Shown here one piece after another: positions 14,101 through 27,416 of a DNA stretch of 64,000 bases (positions within the stretch are counted from its first letter, which is position 1; each line of letters starts with the position of its first letter). Made by a program: the position numbers and the translations under genes. The notes beneath the pieces were generated by a model. It worked only from the letters and a program-made list of their open reading frames with translations. It had not been told where the DNA came from and did no database searches. The DNA lies in the NCBI GenBank assembly GCA_964030785.1, contig OZ034969.1, positions 39,051,201 to 39,115,200 of the forward strand, read 5' to 3'. Source of the DNA: Siderastrea siderea (taxonomy: Eukaryota > Cnidaria > Anthozoa > Scleractinia > Rhizangiidae).

Positions 14101-14643
14101 AGCTACGAGTCTTAGCTTGCTCGCATCAGTCAAGACAGATTTTCATCCAAATATGGTCGCAGCGGTCATAACGTTTCCAGTCCAAAGAACGCCTTTATTA
14201 CAATAGAGTCGGAAAATTAACACAATTCACCCATCTAATCGCGTCATTATTTCTTGGAATTTCTAACCTCGTTGACAAAAAAAGGTTAACGGATAGCCAA
14301 TGATTTTATTTATACCTTTTTCCCATAATTAAGCTTTTTTCCTGTTTTTGTGAAGATTAGAGGGAATCTCTGTCGGTAGCAAGTCAAAAGCGAGAGGGAG
14401 TGCTATTTACTTTGCAATTCCAAACGACATTTCGAAAACATATGAGAAATATTAACTTAACCTGTTTGCGTGCCGCAAGCATAAATATATCCGATAGTTA
14501 AGGCAGAGCCAGCCGACTTCGTCATCAAATTTATAATGAGTTTCTTTCGGTAGCGGTCCTAATGCATTTTCCAGTTGTCAGGGGGTTAAATCCCACAACA
14601 TCGTTGAGGAAGATTAGATGGGCTGTTTGTCTGGAAGGGTTAG
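8198..14643. other. No supported gene
   Basis: No convincing exon chain. A minus-strand frame at 11786-12055 (89 codons, ATG start) has a rather protein-like composition, but I cannot place it in a family or find partner exons. A short direct repetition of TAATAACTCTTTG lies at about 12280-12316. Otherwise this is plain AT-rich sequence. Confidence 0.45.
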
Positions 14644-14789
14644 TATAAACTGCCGTCCTGCGACCCGTACTCTCACAACTTTAAACACCGCGTCTAGAGT
14701 TCCTCGTCGGCTAGCGAGTTAGAAGAGTTCCGAAGTTTTCATCTTCTGTCAAGAACAGGCTAAAGAGTTCGTCAAACGTTCATGTGAGT
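14644..14789 (+). promoter_or_regulatory. Candidate TATA promoter with short 5' exon
   Basis: TATAAA at 14644 is followed about 28 bases later by CTCTCACAACTTT, a plausible start region. A GC-richer stretch then ends in the 5' splice-like site CAT/GTGAGT at 14784. It could be an upstream non-coding exon of APCDD1, whose ATG lies 2.8 kb downstream on the same strand, but nothing in the sequence proves the link. Confidence 0.25.
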
Positions 14790-17449
14790 ATGAGTCTCTC
14801 AGTGTATATTTAATACTCCATTCGGCCGAATAGGATTTCAGCGATATTCATTGTTGCAAGCCGCGTGCGAAGAATTGAAGCGAGGCAAACCTCAATATTC
14901 TTTTGAGATGTATAATTTGGCTGATAAGTATGTAAATACTCTTCTTCTCGTAAACTAATGATCCATTAGTAGCATTTTACTACAAAGTTTTTCATTGAGA
15001 AAATTCCATCCCTCGTGACTTCTAACCTCACAAAAGATGGGTCCTTTCTAAAAACTCTTTTCGAGGCCTTAAATTATAATTTAACAATAACATGTTTTCT
15101 AAGAGAGACGAGAATAGGCTTTTTTTCATAGCATCGCTTTATTAACAGAAATGTTGTTTATTAATGCAGAAAACATTATTCAACCCATCGTTCTCAAATA
15201 TTAGTTAGTCCAGTTATAATAGGGATCTTTGTTTCATTTAGGAGCTGAATCAGTTCCAGTAAGATCGCATTACGGTTAACCTCGCAAATGCTAGATATGC
15301 TCATCTAGCTTTTAAATTCATAAACACATGAGATTGAATTGACAGATTTTCCATAACTTTAAGATAAAACTAAAAATAGCCACAACTCGAAGAGACGGTC
15401 TTTTAGGCAACCGAAGAGTTCGCTTGCTATGTAAAGCGATGTTTTCTTTAAAATACTTCTTGCAACATCAACATTCGTTCTTGAGTAAAGGGCATTGAAC
15501 TGCACAAGTTACATATGGTAATGTAAACCTTGCATTTCTTGACTTGATCACAGGAAAGAGAAGGGTCAGCGGCCATCGCAATATTCACCGGCCTTCGGAT
15601 CGAATTATCCGCACAAACAAGAGGCCAAAATTTGCATATCATCTACAGCATGTGTTAGTACTAGTTTTCGTGACTTTGATCCCGGCTGTGACCTACAGTT
15701 TGTTTTCACGTGGTGTTTTTAAGGCGACCGTTTAAGAAACAAATTGCCTCTTGTGATATCTCTGACGTACACGTCTTAAACTGTAACATTATCTTTCTCC
15801 TGATGGGTTGACTTTTGGCCTTTCAAATAAATTTAGTTCGTCGAATTTTCTATAAAAACATCGACAAATAATCTTTATTTTTACTAGCAATCCTAAGGTA
15901 AACTTTGGCTAAAGCGATTGTTAATGTTTTCATAAATACGACTTTTTGGTCGGTCCTCTCAACGGGCCCGTTTCAGACATGAAAAGAATCTTAAAAGTGA
16001 AAAATTGTACCAATGTTGATAATTGCACGTCTTGAATATTACAATCCTTGTGCTGTGTTGTGGCATGACCATAAATTATATAATCTTTAGAAAAGTTACT
16101 TATATGTCTAGTGGGATTATTCAAGAAAATTTCAAGTGCGGAATGTGTAATACAACCTGAAAGAGGAATTTGCTGAACTTTTATGGCAGGGAATTTAGAA
16201 TGGTTCGGAGAATGATTAACTTTCTTCAACACGATTGTTTGAAGCCAATTACGTGAGTAAATTGTTAGGTTGTTGAAAGTGGGTCCTAGGATGCCACTAC
16301 TCTACGCCCTAGTTTAGAGTAAAATTAATGTTCTTCGATGTTAAGCAGACTTTGCTTGATTCAAGCACTTTGAGCGCTAATAGCAAAACATCTATGGTAT
16401 AAGATCAATGAGGTAGATAAACATTCCTGGAGACTGCATGAAAACCATACCCATTTGAAAATGGAATGTTCTGACTTGGATATCTTGAAACTAATCCTTG
16501 ACAGCAAGAGTGTCAGGAGTGAAAACACTTGCTTAAGATAAAGCAGGATATTGAGATACCTAATATGAGGCTTTCATATAGCGTTGGAGAGGGTCAGCAG
16601 GCCATGCGAATTCCACTCTCTTATGAAAGTGAGTAATGGAGATAAAAAATTCACCACATGCCTCGTTTTCCTTGCTTGTAAGCTTGATCTATGAGGGGAT
16701 GTGGTTTTGTTGCGTGACCTGCGTTTTGCCAAGTAATCTACACCTTATTCGTTGTCTAATTACTTTTAAATCATTCTTCTTCCTTTTGTGCGATCGTCAA
16801 TGGCAGATTTCGGCCAAATGGCGGGTCTTAAGCCTTTACACGGACATGTACGCATAATTAACTACCACTTTCTACTATGAAAAGTTTGATAACAATCGAC
16901 CCTTTTAGAGTTTCATCAAGTCTGATAGTCGGCAATATTGAAGTGATTTTTGATAAGCCTTGGAACTGAACGTACTGTGATCGAATGTCTTAAACAGATG
17001 GATTCTCCGTGTATCTCGACCGGAGAAAATCAATTTGTTCCTTAGTTTTGGAAGATAACTTTGTGAGCTTAACCGCAATAACCGGAGAAAGCTTACAATA
17101 CAATGTCTTCCTTTGTAAATTAGTGGATTTGACAAATAATTATAAAAATAACAATGTGGTTTATTAGAAAAGCGTCACGTTTCATAATAATTATTCGTTT
17201 TTGGACAATGGGGTGGGGACTGTATGACATGGAACAAAAAGTGACCCAAAGGGCACGCGATGAGACATAACCGTGGAACGCTTTTGACACAAAAAGATCA
17301 CTTCATGAGATAATTAGCTTAGTGGCGAGGCAATATAACACAACTTCACTTCTTGACAAAGTGCATGCATACTTCACACTAGCTAATCTCGATGCGATTT
17401 TAAGAATCTGGCGAGTTTTGGCTACCAACAGGACTTTACAATTGACCTC
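14790..17449. other. No supported gene
   Basis: AT-rich intergenic sequence upstream of APCDD1. No exon-like frame or distinct repeat was recognised. Short frames on both strands here look like chance. Confidence 0.45.
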
Positions 17450-17576
17450 TTAAGGATAAAAACGCTGTTCTTCCTTCCTCCAGCCAGACGCAACAGCGCG
17501 CCCAAGAACTGACGACTATCTTGTGGTTGTTAATTTGGAGTGAAAGACAAGCCTCGCAGAGAGAGATACAAACACT

Positions 17577-17622
17577 ATGAATGTAACGAAGTTTGCCCTG
17601 ATTGTCATTTGCATGTTAGCAG
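17577..17622 (+). CDS. APCDD1: APCDD1 coding exon 1 (signal peptide)
   Basis: Too short for ordinary frame finding. It encodes 15 residues plus one base and ends at GCAG/GTAGGT. The transcribed leader before it includes GACAAGCCTCGCAGAGAG. A weak TATA-like GATAAAAAC lies about 120 bases upstream of the ATG. The hydrophobic run FALIVICMLA fits a secretion signal, and phase 1 matches exon 2 exactly. Confidence 0.85.
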
Positions 17623-20600
17623 GTAGGTGCTTCTTGACGCTTGCTTTATTTCCTAGTTTCCCTCAGTGTCAGGTCTTTTTCTTATAGTTAGCGTGTCATC
17701 GATCAACGTAGTTTTGGACAACAAAGCCCCTGTAGTTTTGCGAAGTTATGTTGCTTTTGATAAGAATCTAAACCATCGCTCTCTTGTTTTCCTGTATGTT
17801 CTATATATAGTGCTACCGAAATGCAAAGCAAGTGAAGGAAATTGCCTTCGAATTGTTCAGCACATATACCACAGCCTTGGAATACGAAGTCGCGTGCCTG
17901 AAACCTCAAACATAGTCGGGGAGTGGACTTCATCGAGGTAGGAACTTCATGTTAATTTTATTTCTATAAGTTGATACGTATAAAACGAAATGCAGTGCGT
18001 GTTGTAATCCCGGAGATTAATAAACGTTTCAACAACATAATCCTCTGATAAGGGGCGGCAATGTACTCAGCGAAACGTATTTAAATTATTCGTGGCTTTC
18101 GCTTGTGGCAAACATTCGTAGTTAATTATTGTTTATTGCTTTTGGTGACTTAGAGCGTGAAGGAGGAGGAGATAAGGCAAATTAATTTGGCCGCAGTGCG
18201 TCTTACTGGTGACACTCGTAATTGCTTGGTTTTAGTCCTATTCTTCAATTAGTTTGCTTCGCCGCATAAAAATTCCCGTTTTTATGACAGCATTATAGCT
18301 GAACTTGCTAAAGGTAGAGTGCTTGTGTATTTCGCCCGGTCTATTAGTTAGTTATCCATCATCATCACTTTCTTTGGGAGTTATCAAATTAATTGATTAA
18401 TATGTGTGTAAATCGACATCATATGAACAGGAACGTTCCGCTAAATGCTCTTCCCTTGATTTCGTTTATTGGTGGCCAAATGACTTCAGAAACCAAACGC
18501 CACTACTTGGTGCATTTTTCACCATGATCGGGGTAATATGGGCACCTTGGAATGTGAGCAACGGAGACTCTTGCCTTTTTGTTGAAAGTTAGGGCGAGGT
18601 CCACTTATCGTTCATATTTTGCAATGTCAAGCGAGACAAGTGATATATAAATGCTAATTTTATTCAGCATTCTTGGATACGAAAAGTCCTTAGCTTTCAG
18701 CTAAATTGTGTGGTTGCAGCAGGTCATTTATCGTGCGTTTACTCTTGAATCATTCTAGAAAATAACGAGTCTTTAAGTATTTCATAACATCAAATTAGTC
18801 TTTGAGATTGATGAATGGCCGTACCTCTCTTTGTTCCTAAAGAAATACCAAAATAACATTTAGATCAAAGGTCACTGAAAGTAGAAAACCTGTCATTTTA
18901 CATTAGCTTAATGGACTGGCAAGACCATAAGCAATGTTGATGAGGCAAGCCATAATTTTAGGAAACAAAACGTCTGAAAATGATTGTGTCTGCAAGACCA
19001 TCATTATACGCACGGACAAGCAACGCCATGTGTCTATAGCAAGCAAAAAAAAAAAAACCAACTGCCGAGTTAAGATACAGGTGGTACAGAGTCATTCTGC
19101 AGTTTTTAAAAACAGAATTTGTTTTTTTTCTTTCAATAATTTTATTTCGTGCTTGCACTGGTAAACAATGTTAGTAGTTTTCGTCGCTGTCAATTCGGAC
19201 CTCTTTTCATTCAGTTGGCACTAAACAGGGCTTCTTTTCTGCACGTGACGCTTAGAATATTGCTTTAGTGTTTGAGGTGGTTTTTCCACTTGGCTTTGGC
19301 CAAGAGCCCAGCGACATAATTCGAAACCTTTCTTGTTATACGTACGTCAAACGTTCTTCACTCAAGTCACGTTTCCTGTGTCCATCCTAGTTGTGTTTTG
19401 TTCACGAAGTCATTGTTATTGAATCTTGGATATAAATTGCCTGATGGAATGTAATTGATATTGTTTAAGCCCACAGCCGGAATTAATGAAGAGTTGTTTT
19501 GAGTTTTTAAGACTACCCTATTAATCTGCTTACAGTGGGAAACGTCGCGTGAAAGCATTCAGTGTCCTTACAGTTAAAACTTTTTCTTTCAAAGTTTAGT
19601 AACTTTTGATTCCTTTATTGTTTGACAAAGAAGTGCGTGCCTTTGCAGAGACAATCTTCGTAGACTATAGACAACGTGGCGCACTTAGAAACGAAGAGAT
19701 AGCCGAATACAACTTTAATGTGCATAATGTGCAAATTGTGTCTACTTAAGGTAAAGTCTTTTGCCATAAAGCTCTTAAGCGCTTCAGGATATCAAAAACA
19801 TAAAAGTGATATTGGTTTCTTGTAACCTAAACATGGAAAACCACCGAAGTGTAGCACACTCAAATCAGTAAGTTTTAAGCATGGAACGGGAAAATGATAG
19901 ATTGAAACTGAAATAGTAAAATTTAGATTGAAAGGAAAAAAAAGAGACATCGTCGCATTATTTTTGGGCCTTCCGTGAAAGAATTGTTCGGTCTCGAGAT
20001 TTTCAATAGATAAGAAAGAATGCTTTTATTCTTGTCCGAATCACTGAGCATGGATGAGCTCCGGATTTAGCTTTCTAGTCGTGTAAACAACACTAAACTG
20101 CTGAAAATAGCATACTGCAAACTGCACACGTTGTGATGGTTAGAATTTATTACGCACTCTATTCCTATTGTAACCGAAGTTCTTGCAAGTTTTTTTTTAA
20201 ATTCTTATATTAAAGATACTATATGTCTAATTCTCCGAATTTTGCTTTCCCAAAGAGGTACAACTGAAATATGAAATTTTGCTTTCGTGATCACCCACAT
20301 ACGTGCACAAACGTGTTGCAGAAAATCCCTTTAAAAAAATCATGTTAAATGTTAATTGTCATATTGAAGAATTGCAACATAAAAAAGTGACCAGAGGGTC
20401 ACTGTTCCAGCGTGTTCAGTTAGGTGTACGTGAGGGTAATTTGGCAAGGCTTTCAGCTATCATCTTGATGCAAAACAGAGCTACCATTCTGTGGAGGATA
20501 ATCTACGTTTTACTAAGTGCTAAAGCAGTCCCATATTTCGTAGTTTACAAAATGTCGCTGCATGTTTGCCTATACCATAAAATTAAATTAAAGAATTGTT

Positions 20601-23281
20601 GACTTGCATTTGAAATTTTACGTTCTGAAGCCAGTGTCCCAGAGGGCTCGATGAGATTGCACCTAAACCTTTTCGTTACGGTAAAGTTTGTTTCACAATA
20701 AAATGGTTACAATTATGTCTACGACCCTTACCATTACGCTTACACTGACCGAAGAATTTTAAACCTAATTTAAACGTAAATGGATACAACTTAAAAATAA
20801 TAGAGCCATTATGCAACACGCAAAGAACCTAAATTCTATTAAGTCTGGTATTGATTTTAGGAGAACATGAAATAGTGCATAGAACACAGAAACATAGTTA
20901 CTATAACAATAAAAGCACGAGTGTTGTCATTGTATATAGCAGGCATAATCTCCGAGATTCTGTCTTCTACCAGCTCTAAAGTGGCTCTCTGAGCATTCCC
21001 AGGTAACCGAATCGGAGAGACCGATTTATTTCCGGCGAACTGTATTTGAAAGGACTTACTACGGGACAGTTGCATGGTCAACTAAGAAACCAATACGAAG
21101 TATATACATTAATGCGAACAATATCACCATTACTCAACGATACTGGTTGTTGTCGGGTTTTGGTATGAGAATGTAAGGCGTTGGAATACGTTTTGGAATT
21201 CGGCTTCCTTTCATTGTTTTTATGATCTCAAAACCAGATATATATTTTTTATAGTTTTAATTATAAAACTCTTTCAAGGATTATAGCATACTTAAGTCAA
21301 ATATGAACAATATCTTTAATGGGAGGAAAAAGGTTTCTTCCTTCTTTACACGTGAAGTGTAATTTGAGTGGAGAATATCAGTGTAGTCTTAATACCGATC
21401 AGTCGGATTGCCTCAGATTTTAATTTGTTGGCTTATCACACAACGTTGCTCTATTCACCTGCCCAACATATAAAGAGAACCTATTGTGGATGTTCGCCAG
21501 TTGTTTTTTAGATGCCGATTAATTGAGTGCTGTTCTAACCTTCAGGATGTATACCGGTTCAGCTCAACTAAATTGCCTTTCCTTTCTAACTACCTGATTT
21601 GAAACTTTTGATTTTGTCTTTCAATAAAAAATTATTTATCACGTTGACTGATCGATTGATTGATTGATCGATAGATTGATTGATAAGTTGATTAAATGAT
21701 TACTTTTATGACAGAGTTTTGTTTAGTAGGGAAATAAATGGGACATGATCATCCCAGGTTTAAACATTAATGTGAATTGATGTCAGCAGGCCTTTGATCT
21801 TACCTTGTTCGTGTTTTTTTTATTTCAGTTGCGAGGTCAGACCGGGTCCACAGTTTTTTACACGATATATCAAGATTTTGCGAAACTCAACATGGGAAGG
21901 TTATTTCCATCGCTACAACGACTCACAGTGTTCCGAGCCCAAGTTAAGCCTTCACATGCACGGATTTTTCAAGGTGTCGGACGAACCACTGGAAACCATT
22001 AAAGGCAGCAGCAAGGCGACTTTCAACTTTACCAGTATCAACCTCTATCCACACAATGAATATGAACAGGAGAAAGTGATCAATGTATCAAACAGACATT
22101 GCCCAAACACACTGCGTGTCGCGAGGAGGCTACGCACCAACGATGTGTTTGAAGTTAACGTCAGAGCATTTAGAAAGCGAGCTTGTCGGAATGCGTTTGG
22201 GTTGTTGGAATCGGAATTTTCAGCTCTTAAGCTGGAAACGCGAAGAAAGAAGAGCTCCAAATACGACAAACTTTACTTTGCTGAAATTCCAACGATACGT
22301 GTGACCAGAAAATACAAGCCAAAAAGCTACCAGTTGCCTCTACAACGGTACAATGCTAACAACTGCACGATCTGCACGAAGATTCGATCAGGAACGGGTG
22401 AACGTCCCCCAAAGTTGCCCCAGACTCCGCCCCGCGCTGTGCGTTTGGACGGACAGTGGGCCAGTACAACGTGTGAGGCAACCCTAGGAGGAGGGTTCCT
22501 AACTCGCCACTTTAAGTTCGTAAAGGCCTCACTCAGTTGGGAAGCCCATTACTACTTTTACTTGGACTACGAGTGTAAGAATCTTGACTTTGAGCTGATC
22601 GCTAAAGGTCAATTTGCGGGCGGTATTCCTTCCAAAGTTGTAGCTGGAGCCTATGACTATGTGTTCACTATGACTCAGGCATCCATGACTCCAATGGATT
22701 CCATCACCACACGACTCTTGAACACATTAGACCCTAATACCTGTGGTAAAAATACTTGGAAAACACATATCACTCAAGACATCACATCCACTGGGGGCTG
22801 TAGGATGTATGGGATTTCTCTTCCACATACTGAATATGACCTGCTGAAGATGGAAACAGATCATCAAGGAAACAGACTGCTTTATGTGGGACAACGCGCC
22901 AGTGATGGATCAGATCCCTCTTCGCCATCAAGAAGAGCTACATCTTTTCAAGTGCCACTTACAGAATGTTCATCATTTAAGTTCAAATTTGTTCCTCCGA
23001 CAACTCGCCCAACAACTCGCCCGACTACAAGATTCCGTAACCAGCGTCCGGTGATTCCCATTGTGACAATTCCGACTCTAAGACGAAAAGACACAACTAC
23101 CAGAAGGCGAACCGATCGAGAGACTATTGGTAAGACAACGAGCAAGAAAAATGAACAGAATGATGAGAACACCCGTAGGGTGTCAGCGAATGTGGAGTTT
23201 GCATACGGTAATTCAGCGATCAGCTGGTCATCCTGCAAGCTACTGTTAATATCAGGCCTGCTACTCTTTGTGGTATGGTAG
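17577..23281 (+). CDS. APCDD1: APCDD1 homologue (Wnt-pathway inhibitor), complete 3-exon gene
   Basis: In vertebrates APCDD1 is a cell-surface glycoprotein that inhibits Wnt signalling by binding Wnt and LRP5. Coding exons 17577-17622, 17811-17937 and 21829-23281 join in phase (46+127+1453 = 1626 nt) into 541 aa. Residues 1-15 (MNVTKFALIVICMLA) form a hydrophobic signal peptide. The first APCDD domain starts near residue 50 with the junction GEWTSS-CEVRPGP, which matches the family signature W-x-S-x-x-CEVRPGP. The second starts near 266 (GQWASTTCEA) and keeps TPMDSITT and LPHTEYDLLKME. N-glycosylation sequons lie near 77, 124, 143 and 236. A Thr/Pro/Arg-rich stalk at about 447-500 contains three TTRP-type repeats. 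The protein ends in a hydrophobic stretch (about 527-541) with no cytoplasmic tail. The ATG was chosen because it opens the signal peptide. Introns are 188 and 3,891 bp. Confidence 0.93.
17811..17937 (+). CDS. APCDD1: APCDD1 coding exon 2
   Basis: It starts after the acceptor TATATATAG and ends before GTAGGAA. It encodes the segment with CKASEGNC and ends with GEWTSS, the conserved lead-in to the first APCDD domain; the last codon is completed by exon 3. The open frame continues upstream into intron 1, but no signal peptide is found that way, which supports the splice. Confidence 0.85.
21648..21700. repeat. GATT tetranucleotide microsatellite
   Basis: Imperfect GATT/GATC repetition (TTGATTGATTGATCGATAG and similar) in APCDD1 intron 2, about 130 bases upstream of exon 3. 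Confidence 0.85.
21829..23281 (+). CDS. APCDD1: APCDD1 coding exon 3 (both APCDD domains, stalk, C-terminal anchor)
   Basis: It starts after TTTTTTTATTTCAG and ends at a TAG. The in-frame ATG at 21794 lies in the intron and is not the start. It carries nearly the whole mature protein. First-domain landmarks are CEVRPGPQFFTRY and WEGYFHRYND; second-domain landmarks are FLTRHFKF, SWEAHYYFYLDYEC and GQRASDGSDPSSP. Conserved cysteines are present in both domains. Having so much of the protein in one exon makes this locus easy to recognise in genomic DNA. Confidence 0.93.
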
Positions 23282-24190
23282 AAGAAACTGACAGTCTCTA
23301 AAATGTTATTGCAAATACGGTTTATTCCTGTTCAGCGTGGAATACAGCTATAAAGATAATTGAAACGCTCTAGCAGAAACTTTGTTTAAGCCAATCTAGA
23401 TACTCTTAATTTAGGTGCATTTGGAAACGTTTGTTACATTAAGTTAACTAAAACACGTTTGTTTCACAATGGTTGTACAATAGAGCCTCAAACGGTTGCA
23501 AAGTCAATTGTTATTATGATCGTATTATTTCCTACGACACCTCAAGTAGGCCTTATTTCTGTGAAATAACCGCATCTAGTCGATCACCTCAAAAAACACC
23601 ATCTTGTCTTAATCCGACAAAAATCCAAACCTTTGGAGGATATGCTGTCCGCTCAATGTCAGTCTAACTCTTAAGTCTAACTGAAATGCAGGGTGATACC
23701 TCTGCAACAGGCTAGCATCTCATACAGGGTGTTACTTTCTTCAAAAACCGGAGTTAGTCAAGTTTGGATTAGACGATGACTTTAGCACTTTCGAAGAGAA
23801 TTGTGGGCAGTTTCAGCTTAAGGGGTGGAAGGATAGTTTTCAAAACGCGAACTTCAACTAATGTTGTTTGAAGGGCAAAGATTTGCGAACCGATTAAAAC
23901 ATTCTGTTAAATTAACCAGCAGGGTGTAAACATTTTCATGGTACATTAATTTGCTCTTGATAGCAAAATCTTTTTCCTTTAGGCTTTTCGTTTATTCTAT
24001 ATAAACAAGGTTGTGTTTCCGTGACCATGGCGTTTCGTATTTAATACTTTAAGAACGTTTTGCTGTCGATGTCAAAAGGAGTAAGTGTGGCCGGCAAGGC
24101 AGAGTGTTATTGGACAAAGAAATACCATGTAGCGTTTTCAGACAAAAATAGTTTTGTAATCAGCCAAGCGTTGTAAAATAGAACTAACTT

Positions 24191-24227
24191 AATAAAAATT
24201 TTGTAGATAGGGTAAATTTTAAATAAA
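24191..24227 (+). terminator. Candidate poly(A) signals of APCDD1
   Basis: AATAAA occurs at 24191 and 24222, followed within 40 bases by a GT-rich stretch (GTTGGATGATGATG). This would give a 3' UTR of about 0.95 kb. No closer canonical hexamer was noticed downstream of the stop. Confidence 0.45.
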
Positions 24228-27200
24228 GCTTTCGAAGAATGTTGGATGATGATGATGAGATGATGTTTTGATCTTAAACTAGTTTTTGCCAGTTTTCGTA
24301 CTGTTTTCTATACAATAATTAGACCACGAGTCCATCTAATAGTCAATCAAATTATATTCCTCGAGGCGTAGCTGTATTGACTATTCGGTCATCGAGAGAT
24401 TTAATATTTTTGGTAGGAAAAAGACGTTGGCAGTTGAAAACCACCATTTTACCTAAGTAATATTTGTTATCGTAAAAAACTGACAATGCTTTACAAGACA
24501 GCGAGGGGAGGATAGAGCAAAAAGGTTGTTTATTTAATATCGCGAACCTGCTACTATTCTGCTGCCATTATTACATATATCTTTCAACAGGTATCAACTA
24601 CATCAACAGTGGTTTAAACATCATTGAAAGATTTGCACCGTGCGAAGACGCTGCACTATGGAGGGTGCCTTGCCTTAGCAAACGGCATTCTAATTCCTGG
24701 CTGTCAGGGTCTGGATACGTCCACAATTTCTTACTTTTTTGCGGCGAAAACGTGTTAAAAACAACAATTTAAGTAGCTACAAATGCGAGAGGACTGATTT
24801 CTTAAGAAGACAATTTATCAAGTTTGACGAGAAACCAATAAAATGCACCAATATTTTTGCAGATTAAACACAGAGGTCGAAACACACTGCCTGCATTTCT
24901 CACAAAAATATTTTGTAAACATGCATGTAGAGTTGTGTGTGGTAAACAGCTACAATCTCATTAGTGGTTTCCTGCTTTGGCGCTCCTTGTCACACAATTC
25001 TATAAAATACTTGAAGCAAGTGTTATAAATCAGTTCAATTCCACTCGAAAACTTTGCCTGTTTCCGGCAAAGGCTTGACCAGCGAAGTCTTTCCTGGGTC
25101 GTATCCCTTGTTTTAAAAAACATTCGGCACAATGGTTGTCTTACAGGAAACGGGGGCAGCTCACGAAAGGTATATGTTACATCTCTGTTTGTGGACTTGA
25201 GTTAAACTGTTTCTAATTTTTGGAATTTATGGTAACAATATGCTTGAATATTTTAAAATCCTAATTGAATTTCATGTGTCAAAATAACAAAAAGCAAACA
25301 GCAATTCATTGAGACGTATTATTCAACTGAATACATTTAACGACTCAAACGACGTGCATTTGAAGTAATGTTTTTCTTTGTGAGTTGATAGATTATGCGA
25401 GTTTTGTGTGGAGATGACAGTTTGAGTAAGCAGTATGTTCTATCGCTGATTCAATGTATACCTTTATAAGGTCTTAAAACTAAAAGGAAACCCTGAAATG
25501 ACGTAATTTAAGGTGAAATGTTTTTTTTTGGTATCCCCAAGGAAATGGTGAAGGGTTTTGTTTCAGGCGTGAACTGAACCACAGCAACAACTAGGCAAAG
25601 CATTGAAGGCACTTGCCTTTAAGTCGTTTAGGTATTTTTATTGTCCTTGAAGAAAACAACACGACACTTAATAGCTTTGAAGACATGTTTGGTATCCATC
25701 GTCAGTTGTCAAAACGAAAGTATAGAATAAAATTGAAGTAATAGAAATTGTACCGGATTATAGCTTGGTGACGAGAACAAGCTATATAGTTCCCTTTAGC
25801 TAGTTCTTATCGACAGGCAATAATCACATACTGTTATTTTTAATTTATTCTTCACTTGATAAGTATATACAATAGTTTCACTGCCTTTACTTTCGTACTA
25901 CTGTCGATGGTCATGGGTGTTGTCTATTCAAAACCGAACGTTGTGGTGCTTTTTTGTTTGTTTGTTTTTTCTCTTAAAGCATCAACCTTGCTGTTTCTAA
26001 GGGATTTGTTAGTACTTTTGTTATAAAATTTGAAATTATAGATGGAGGTGACCGTGCTGTCTATCAGTCCATCACTTAGCAGAGGGCCTTAATTTACACT
26101 AGTAACCTCCTCCAGCTAAATGATGTCAAAGACTGAAGTGATAAAATAGTGGCTGAATGAAGAGAAATGAAAAAAAAATAACTGAATGTTGAGAAATGAG
26201 AGAATAATGACTGTTTGTGAAGATATGTTTGTTCGCCTTGTTACATGAAGAAGCGGAATTCGACCGAAGTCAGCTTGATTCTTTTTTTTAATAATCACCT
26301 ATTTTCGAGTTGTGGATTAATGAATTAAAAGATTTTCTGACTGGAATATAAGACAGAACATTGCACATTTACGTCCTTTTCGATCATGTTTTCAAAAAGC
26401 ATCTTTTCAAAGGTCATGAAATTAACTCTTCGCGGTAACTGAAAGATGTTATAAAATAAAGGGTGTTTAATGACATCAACGAATGAGATAGAACTTGCCA
26501 GATAGCGGATTGGTGAAAATTAGCCTGCTAGATTTCAAGAAGACCGCAGCCTCCCTCAGGTTAGGTGATAATAAGCGGTGCATTTGTTAGCGATAAGGTC
26601 TGTAAGTCAATTACGCGAACTGCTGAACTAGATTTACACAAATAGGATTTAGTTTTCGGCATCTTAGCTGAATCTCACATAATTTAGATCTCATTAGGCA
26701 AAAAGGAAGAAAAAAAGAAGAAATGTAGTGTGATTCAGGTTACACAAGGGATCTCTCTCCCTCTCTTTTTTCTTTTCCACCCTAAAATTAAAATGACGAC
26801 GGGCCAAATTAAAAACAAGATTCCCAGTATTTCCCTTGTTTGTGAAAGCAAATGTAACATTCAAGCTATTTCTGAGCCGGTGTAAGTCAGGATTTGCTTG
26901 CCAGCTTTGTTATCATAAACTGACTGATCAAGCAATAAAAAAATGGATCGACTTAAGAAACCTTTGTATTTCTATTCGGCCGACTTATTTCAGTTTTGCC
27001 CGGTTTAGCAATTTGCTTCATTGAGCCTGTGGAAGCTAACAGACGAAAGAATTCAATGGGTGTAATAGTACTAGTTTGCCCTAACACTAGTCTTGTACTG
27101 TGCAGTTGAGATAGCGTATCTCAATTGTCACGGTTGAAATCGGAACAGACTGTTTTAATTGGCTCTCTCTCTTTAACTGAACATATAAGTTTCAAAAGTG

Positions 27201-27416
27201 AACCAGTTTTACTCGCAAATCCATTGAATGGGTTACTGTTTATAGCCCTGTAATGTTCTTGAGAGCTAACTAATTACAGGGTTATAGGGCCAGTACCTGC
27301 CTATTGGAACTATTGTTTCAAAGACAATTTGATCTAATCAGTGTTCATTTCACATTATATTTGAAATATTCAATTTTGCTTGAAAGATGTAGTGATTACT
27401 ATGGACTGAACCTCAA
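24228..27416. other. No supported gene
   Basis: Intergenic AT-rich sequence. No exon chain or known repeat. A small hairpin, AGCCCTGTAAT with ATTACAGGG, lies at about 27244-27285. Confidence 0.45.

Noticed and set aside
21794..21828. In-frame ATG ahead of APCDD1 exon 3
   Set aside because: It lies in the intron; the polypyrimidine tract and AG at 21828, together with phase-matched upstream exons encoding the signal peptide, show the true structure.
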